From positions 1,496,501-1,560,500 of the forward strand of contig NZ_CP145886.1 of the NCBI RefSeq assembly GCF_038049935.1: a DNA stretch of 64,000 nucleotides. The letters run 5' to 3'. Shown one piece after another: positions 59,104-64,000 of this stretch (positions are counted from its first letter, which is position 1; each line of letters starts with the position of its first letter). This DNA is from Rossellomorea sp. y25. Its GTDB lineage: Bacteria > Bacillota > Bacilli > Bacillales > Bacillaceae_B. The notes beneath the pieces are model-generated. The model saw only the letters and a list, made by a program, of their open reading frames with translations, was not told the origin of the DNA and ran no database searches. Both the position numbers and the translations under genes were made by a program.

Positions 59104-61506
59104 ATGAAGCAAAAGATTATTGCAGGAATTGCCAGTTTTACTCTACTATCCACCACACCATTCAACGTTTTAGCAGAATCTCCACAAACGACGATTCAAA
59201 GTACTCAACTCGATGAGAAAGATAAAAGCTTGTTTAATAGCGAGCACTATGACTTTGTGAAGTACTCTGAGATTGAAGGGAAGCTTGATGCGATCGCACA
59301 GGAAAGCAATCGTGTAACTGTCGAGAAGAGCGAAACAAAATCAGCAGCAGGTCATGATATGTATGTAGTGACCGTTTCGGATGCGAAAGCGAAAGGGAAG
59401 TATGGTTACTATAAAGGTCTGCGTAAGAAAATGATCCAGTCGCCTGATAAAGCACAGGACTTTATCGATAAGCACCCTGATCTAAAGGTTCCGGTGATGA
59501 TCAATGCATCGATTCACGGAACAGAATTTGTTGGAACAGACGCAGCTTTGCAATTAATCGAGCGCTTTGCCTCGGATAATGACGAACAAACGAAAGGGAT
59601 TCTCGAAGATCATATCCTGATTTTCAATGTGGTAGCGAACCCGGATGGGCGTATTGATGCTACGCGTTTCAACGGAAATGGAATTGACCTCAACCGTGAT
59701 TTTATCACTCAATCCCAGCCTGAAACAGAGCATATGGTAGACCTGATCACAGAATGGAATCCAATGGTATTCCTTGATCTCCATGGATATGTGAGAGGAT
59801 ATGGCGGCCCGACAAAGCCAGGTTTGATTGAGCCTTGTACGCCTCCTCATAATCCAAACTATGAATATGATCTGTATTCGAAGTGGGCAATGAATCAAGC
59901 AGAGGCGATGGAATCCAATATCGTTTCGAATAAAGAAAACTATGAAAATACTCATACGGAATCGTCAAAAGTAGATTATCAGAATATGGAAGGGACTTAT
60001 ATCCCGCAACGTGATGATTCTGCCGGATGGGATGATTATCCGCCGATCTTCACTCCAATGTATGCCATGTACCACGGGGCATATGGGTATACACTTGAAG
60101 CGCCGACCAATGATTGGGACGGGGTTCAATGGACCTATGATGCCGTGATGGGTGCACTGGGCTATGCGAGCGAGAACAAAGTGGATATGGTAAAAGATCA
60201 GATCGAAGTCTTTAAACGTGGTGTCCAGTTCGACCATCCGTTCCATACGGAAGGCCATTTCCCATCTGCTTATATTCTGCCGAATGATGAACAGGATCAA
60301 ACGGCTACTTTGAAAGCCGTCCTTCATCTTCAAGATAATGATATTGTCGTAGAAGAAGCTCAGAAGGATTTCACGTTTGATGGCGTGACATATCCGAAAG
60401 GAACGTATATCGTACCGATGGAGCAAGCAAAAGCCGGCCTCGCGAACACCATGCTTTGGGACGGGGAAGACATCACTGAAGATACACCGAGTATGTATGA
60501 TATCTCTGCCTGGAATCTGCCGGAATTATGGGGCTTCGATGCAGTGGAAGTAAGCAGTGACACTGAACTGAATGTTAAATCGAAACAAGTAAGAGCACTT
60601 AATGAAAGTGGAGACGTCATTGGGGACGGACCATATGCGATCCCGAATACCTCCGTGGAATCGATAGCGATTGCCAATCAATTATTAAATAGCGGACACA
60701 CTCTTCACAGAGGTGAAGATGGAACAATGTATGCAGGTGCCGATGCAAAAGCAAAACTTTCCGACCTTGTGAAAAATACTGCTGTCACGATTTCTTCCCA
60801 ATCTGTTCCTGTAGGAGCGAAAGAAATGACGTCCCGGCATGTAACCCTCTTGAAAGATGGAGGAATGAACAAAGCTCAATCCCACTCTGGAACGAAGCTT
60901 GCCCTGGAGCGTCTTGGCTTCGCGGTGGAAGAAAAGACTCCCGGACAGGTAGCAGAAGAGGGTCTGGGTTCAACAGATGTGTTTATTTATAACGGGAGAT
61001 CGAACCTCATTTCCTATCAAAATAGTGTGGCCAATTCGGAATTCGGATTGAAGGATGCAGCACAATACGAAGCATTCAAAGCGAATGTGGAAGGTTTTGT
61101 AGCGGATGGTGGACAATATCTTGCCGTCGGTGCAGGTGCATCTCAAGCCACGACAAAGCTTGGAATAAGTGATGTGAAAGTGGAAACCGGCGGCTCCAAC
61201 AGCAACGGAATCGTCCAATTATCACACACGGATTCTACTTACACAGCTGGTTACGAAACAGCAGACATTGGATTTGTTTATCAACCAACATGGTACACGA
61301 ACACAGGTAATGCAGAAATTCTATCAAGCTATCAAAACAGCAGTGACTTCTTCCTGGCCGGACACTGGAAAGACAGTGAAGCAGCTCAAGGAAAGCCTGT
61401 TATCGTGAAGGATGAAAATGTATTATTGATCGGACTCGAACCAACTTTCCGTGATCATACGGATTATCTGTTCAGACTCGTTTCAAATGCGATTTTTGCA
61501 CAATAA
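59104..61506 (+). CDS. Secreted M14 zinc carboxypeptidase-like protein
   Basis: An 800-residue secreted protein with a signal peptide (about residues 1-24, cleavage near VLAES). The M14 catalytic domain has zinc ligands His138 and Glu141 in SIHGTEF, the substrate-binding GIDLNRDF and NPDGR, third ligand His227 in LDLHGY and catalytic-type Glu332 in YTLEAPTN. A further ~400 residues without a recognised motif follow, partly resembling a GATase-like or fibronectin-like fold (VFIYNGRSNLIS; VADGGQYLAVGAGAS). It probably trims extracellular peptides or cell-wall-linked material. Single gene with GGAGG before the ATG. Confidence 0.87.
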   Translation: MKQKIIAGIASFTLLSTTPFNVLAESPQTTIQSTQLDEKDKSLFNSEHYDFVKYSEIEGKLDAIAQESNRVTVEKSETKSAAGHDMYVVTVSDAKAKGKYGYYKGLRKKMIQSPDKAQDFIDKHPDLKVPVMINASIHGTEFVGTDAALQLIERFASDNDEQTKGILEDHILIFNVVANPDGRIDATRFNGNGIDLNRDFITQSQPETEHMVDLITEWNPMVFLDLHGYVRGYGGPTKPGLIEPCTPPHNPNYEYDLYSKWAMNQAEAMESNIVSNKENYENTHTESSKVDYQNMEGTYIPQRDDSAGWDDYPPIFTPMYAMYHGAYGYTLEAPTNDWDGVQWTYDAVMGALGYASENKVDMVKDQIEVFKRGVQFDHPFHTEGHFPSAYILPNDEQDQTATLKAVLHLQDNDIVVEEAQKDFTFDGVTYPKGTYIVPMEQAKAGLANTMLWDGEDITEDTPSMYDISAWNLPELWGFDAVEVSSDTELNVKSKQVRALNESGDVIGDGPYAIPNTSVESIAIANQLLNSGHTLHRGEDGTMYAGADAKAKLSDLVKNTAVTISSQSVPVGAKEMTSRHVTLLKDGGMNKAQSHSGTKLALERLGFAVEEKTPGQVAEEGLGSTDVFIYNGRSNLISYQNSVANSEFGLKDAAQYEAFKANVEGFVADGGQYLAVGAGASQATTKLGISDVKVETGGSNSNGIVQLSHTDSTYTAGYETADIGFVYQPTWYTNTGNAEILSSYQNSSDFFLAGHWKDSEAAQGKPVIVKDENVLLIGLEPTFRDHTDYLFRLVSNAIFAQ

Positions 61507-61517
61507 GAAAATGGAAG

Positions 61518-61544
61518 AGTCGTCCAAATTGGGCGGCTTTTTTT
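61518..61544 (+). terminator. Terminator of the M14 gene
   Basis: AGTCGTCC pairs with GGGCGGCT (two G-T pairs) around five bases, followed by seven T residues. Confidence 0.85.
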
Positions 61545-61555
61545 CATCATCATAC

Positions 61556-61584
61556 TTGTATTAATACTATTCTTTATATAGAAT
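61556..61584 (+). promoter_or_regulatory. Sigma-A promoter of lcfB
   Basis: TTGTAT (61556-61561) and TAGAAT (61579-61584) with a 17-bp spacer, about 75 bp before the start codon. Confidence 0.6.
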
Positions 61585-61611
61585 ATATTTTGAATACTTT
61601 TAATAGTTTGA

Positions 61612-61629
61612 TGAATGACCATTCATTCA
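61612..61629. promoter_or_regulatory. FadR operator upstream of lcfB
   Basis: TGAATGACCATTCATTCA: perfect arms TGAATGA/TCATTCA with a four-base centre, matching the Bacillus FadR box TGAATGAMTAWTCATTCA except in the centre. It lies about 20-40 bp downstream of the likely transcription start, where FadR would block transcription until long-chain acyl-CoA releases it. Confidence 0.85.
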
Positions 61630-61656
61630 GTTTAACTGAAAAGGGGAGGGATACAA

Positions 61657-63213
61657 TTGAATATCGCAACACGGTTAGACCAAATCGCTCAAGAGAAAGC
61701 AGATAAAACAGCCTATCATTTCTTAAATACCTCTAGTACATACGGGGAATTAAATGCAGCTGTATCGAAATTTGCAAGTGGCCTAGAGCAATCGGGTCTG
61801 AAAAAAGGGGATCACATCGCGCTTGTATTAGGGAATTCACCACATTTCGTCATTGGATTATATGGGGCATTACGAATGGGGTTAAAGGTTATACCAATCA
61901 ATCCGATCTACACACCGGATGAAATTGGCTACATTCTGAAAAATGGTGACGTGAAAGCCATTGTCACTCTTGATTTGCTATTCCCATTAATCGAAAAGAT
62001 GCAGCATCTATTATCCGATGTCGAGCAATTTATCCTGTGTGAATCAGGGGATGAACGGGCAAAGGACATTGATTTAGAGAAAATCTCGCTTGCATACCCT
62101 AAAATGAAATCGTTTACAAGTGTTCTTGGGAAGGGCGATCCTGCGTTTAAGGGGGAGGAAGTGGATGAAAATGAAGTAGCCATCATCCTTTACACCTCGG
62201 GAACGACGGGGAAACCGAAAGGCGCAATGCTGACACACAAAAATATTTATTCCAATGCAACCGATGTCGGCAGCTATTTACGAATGAATGAAGACGACAC
62301 CGTCATTACAGCTCTGCCTATGTTTCACGTCTTCTGTCTGACAGTGGTCCTGAATGCGCCATTGATGACAGGGGCGACCCTTTTAATCGTTCCACGCTTC
62401 AGTCCAAAAGCCATTTTTGAACTGTCGAAGGCCTATCAGCCAACCGTATTTGCCGGCGTACCAACCATGTACAACTTCCTGTTCCAGTATCCTGAAGGAA
62501 ATCCGGAAGATCTATCATCTCTCCGTCTCTGCATTTCAGGCGGAGCTTCCCTGCCGGTGGCCTTACTAAAAAACTTTGAAAAGAAATTCAACGTCATGAT
62601 TTCTGAAGGCTATGGCCTATCCGAAGCGTCTCCTGTGACATGTTTCAACCCGCTGGATCGACCGAGAAAACCAGGATCCATCGGAACTTCAATCATGAAC
62701 CTGGAGAATAAAGTCGTCGATGAACTGGGTGAAGAAGTACCAGTCGGACAAGTGGGCGAACTGATCGTCAAAGGCCCGAATGTCATGAAGGGCTATTACA
62801 AAATGGAAGAAGAAACAGCGGCAACGATCCGAGATGGCTGGTTATACACAGGTGACCTTGCCCGGATGGATGAAGAAGGCTACTTCTATATTGTGGACCG
62901 AAAGAAAGAACTGATCATCGTCGGGGGGTACAATGTCTACCCACGCGAGGTCGAAGAAGTGCTATACAATCATCCTGGAATCGTGGAAGCAGCGGTCATC
63001 GGTGTCCCACATCCGGAACTGGGTGAAGTCGTCAGCAGCTATGTTGTGAAAAGTGAACCATCCTTAACGGAACAGGACGTACTTAAGTATTGTAAAGAGC
63101 ATCTTGCCAAGTACAAGCTGCCAGCATCGATCGAGTTCATTGATGAGCTGCCGAAGAATACAACAGGGAAAATTTTAAGAAGAGCGCTGAAAGAACAAGT
63201 GCTTCAATCATAA
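61657..63213 (+). CDS. lcfB: LcfB (YhfL), long-chain fatty-acid-CoA ligase
   Basis: A 518-residue AMP-forming ligase. Motifs: [18 protein letters not shown] near residue 180, [36 protein letters not shown] and the C-terminal Lys in [13 protein letters not shown]. YhfL/LcfB of B. subtilis has 513 residues and lies at the corresponding place after lplJ and yhfK. A FadR box in front ties it to fatty-acid degradation, as known in B. subtilis. TTG 61657 follows GGGGAGGG. It activates imported fatty acids for beta-oxidation. Confidence 0.92.
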   Translation: MNIATRLDQIAQEKADKTAYHFLNTSSTYGELNAAVSKFASGLEQSGLKKGDHIALVLGNSPHFVIGLYGALRMGLKVIPINPIYTPDEIGYILKNGDVKAIVTLDLLFPLIEKMQHLLSDVEQFILCESGDERAKDIDLEKISLAYPKMKSFTSVLGKGDPAFKGEEVDENEVAIILYTSGTTGKPKGAMLTHKNIYSNATDVGSYLRMNEDDTVITALPMFHVFCLTVVLNAPLMTGATLLIVPRFSPKAIFELSKAYQPTVFAGVPTMYNFLFQYPEGNPEDLSSLRLCISGGASLPVALLKNFEKKFNVMISEGYGLSEASPVTCFNPLDRPRKPGSIGTSIMNLENKVVDELGEEVPVGQVGELIVKGPNVMKGYYKMEEETAATIRDGWLYTGDLARMDEEGYFYIVDRKKELIIVGGYNVYPREVEEVLYNHPGIVEAAVIGVPHPELGEVVSSYVVKSEPSLTEQDVLKYCKEHLAKYKLPASIEFIDELPKNTTGKILRRALKEQVLQS

Positions 63214-63218
63214 AAAAA

Positions 63219-63253
63219 GAAGATGTTCAGTGGATCACTGAGCATCTTTTTTA
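63219..63253. terminator. Bidirectional terminator after lcfB
   Basis: AAGATG and CAGTG pair with CACTG and CATCTT with two unpaired bases on each side, followed by TTTTTT; it also closes the facing minus-strand gene. Confidence 0.85.
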
Positions 63254-63255
63254 CG

Positions 63256-63585
63256 TTATTTCATCGCCTTACTAGCCTGTAAGAGCTTCGATTCACCTTT
63301 TTCCCACGTTTCAACCTGTTCGATCGCCTGCTCGGGTGTGAATCCCTGCCCGACCAGTACACCTGACAGGATGAACTCCTGGAAGAGGTGGGTAAGGTTG
63401 ATGCCTTCTTCCACTTCAGACAGGGCTCGGGTTACAAGTGGTTGAATATACTCAACCCATTGATCGGGAAGGCTTTGGGTTTCACGGTAGTAGTGTAGCC
63501 AGGCAATATCGTTTGCATATTGGTTTGAATAGGGATTCACCTGTTGATGCTGAAGGTAAGGGTTTTGATTTGAAGGATTATACAA
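63256..63585 (-). CDS. Small protein with Asn/Gln/Tyr-rich N-terminus, unknown
   Basis: A 109-residue protein. The first 30 residues are rich in Asn, Pro, Gln and Tyr (MYNPSNQNPYLQHQQVNPY), then a helical domain with WLHYYRETQSLPDQWVEYIQ and GQGFTPEQAIEQVETWEKGE. The low-complexity start resembles spore-coat or surface-associated Bacillus proteins, but I do not recognise the family. TTG 63585 is chosen because AAAGGAG lies 11 bases upstream; an in-frame start at 63633 lacks a site. It converges on lcfB. Probably real. Confidence 0.6.
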   Translation of the reverse strand: MYNPSNQNPYLQHQQVNPYSNQYANDIAWLHYYRETQSLPDQWVEYIQPLVTRALSEVEEGINLTHLFQEFILSGVLVGQGFTPEQAIEQVETWEKGESKLLQASKAMK

Positions 63586-63736
63586 AAGAAATACAGCTCC
63601 TTTATGGGTATATGTCACATTTAGTCTATTCACCCAACCAAGATATGTTCAACCTCGTTAAAAAATGAAAGGGTTTTCTCGGTTTGTGTCGAATCATACA
63701 TAGGGAGGAATCAGTTAAAAAAAGGGGAGAACAAAC

Positions 63737-64000
63737 ATGGAATCAATCTTACTAGAACAAAAGGGCAATGTCGCCACTGTAACCATCAACCGATCTGAGG
63801 CAATGAACGCCTTTAATTACGATACGCTGAACGAACTCCAGCAGGTAGTCGAAGCACTCCGCATCAACCCGGACGTCAGAGTCGTCATCTTCACAGGAAG
63901 TGGAGAAAAAGCCTTCTCGGTTGGAGCCGATTTAAAAGAGCGCAAGACTCTGACTGAACAGCAAGTCATCCGCAACGTCTACAAAATAGGCGAAGTCTTT
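63737..64000 (+). CDS. Enoyl-CoA hydratase family protein, N-terminal part
   Basis: The first 88 residues of a crotonase-fold enzyme, cut by the window end. The typical start ATVTINRSEAMNAFNYDTL and the oxyanion block GEKAFSVGADLKERK, with ADLKE as in hydratases, are clear. AAAGGGGAG precedes ATG 63737. It follows lcfB and the small unknown gene, and would fit fatty-acid beta-oxidation or a branched/aromatic acyl-CoA pathway. The second half of the active site is not visible. Confidence 0.88.
   Translation, partial: MESILLEQKGNVATVTINRSEAMNAFNYDTLNELQQVVEALRINPDVRVVIFTGSGEKAFSVGADLKERKTLTEQQVIRNVYKIGEVF

Overview
The window is a low-to-medium GC Gram-positive chromosome segment. Gene content and order follow the yheB-to-yhfL part of the Bacillus subtilis chromosome closely: yheB, yheA, yhaX, hemZ, yhaR, yhzD, yhaQ/P, yhaO/N/M, yhaL, prsA, yhaI, scoC, yhaH, trpP, hit, ecsABC, yhaA, yhfA, hmoB, hemEHY, yhgD/E, yhfH, yhfI, lplJ, yhfL. 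TTG and GTG starts, strong GGAGG-type ribosome binding sites, many U-tailed intrinsic terminators and spore-related small genes agree with a spore-forming Bacillaceae member outside the B. subtilis group. The genus is not decidable from the window alone. I saw no rRNA, tRNA, CRISPR array, insertion sequence or phage gene.

Layout. 1-6.6 kb holds the end of yheB, yheA, a HAD-like protein with degenerate active-site motifs (YhaX), hemZ, an acyl-CoA ligase behind a cre-like site, yhaR and yhzD. 6.7-17.1 kb holds an ABC exporter (yhaQP), the SbcD/SbcC-like pair yhaON, an inserted MFS exporter gene, the exoribonuclease yhaM, yhaL and the foldase prsA. 17.2-22.1 kb holds three tiny YjcZ-like proteins, yhaI facing scoC, yhaH, trpP with a recognisable TRAP-binding leader, and hit. 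The 700 bp between hit and ecsA contain no convincing gene but six copies of two alternating motifs about 67 bp apart. 22.8-33.7 kb holds ecsABC, yhaA, a PAP2 phosphatase, yhfA, a LiaFSR-type cell-envelope three-component system, an isochorismatase-like hydrolase and hmoB. 33.9-45.1 kb holds hemE-hemH-hemY, a LysM/GH18 spore-cortex hydrolase, yhgD-yhgE with three matching operator-like repeats, a YtkA-like lipoprotein, yhfH, yhfI and lplJ.

The accessory highlight is 45.3-58.9 kb, a complete aromatic catabolic cluster between lplJ and yhfL. It encodes a flavin reductase plus an HpaB-family monooxygenase, an IclR regulator, 3-hydroxyanthranilate dioxygenase, ACMS decarboxylase, a RidA-type deaminase, 2-aminomuconate semialdehyde dehydrogenase, a dmpEFGHI-like lower pathway (hydratase, acylating acetaldehyde dehydrogenase, aldolase, decarboxylase, tautomerase), a stand-alone FAD synthetase domain and a TRAP transporter (DctPQM). 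Together these would convert anthranilate through 3-hydroxyanthranilate to pyruvate and acetyl-CoA. The logic matches the anthranilate pathway I recall being characterised in Geobacillus thermodenitrificans NG80-2; the TRAP importer, the FAD-synthetase-only protein and the cre-like sites are the distinctive points here.

58.9-64 kb holds a secreted M14 metallopeptidase, the FadR-boxed acyl-CoA ligase lcfB/yhfL, a small unknown protein and the start of an enoyl-CoA hydratase cut by the window end. Two acyl-CoA ligases and two crotonases make the window ends rich in fatty-acid degradation.
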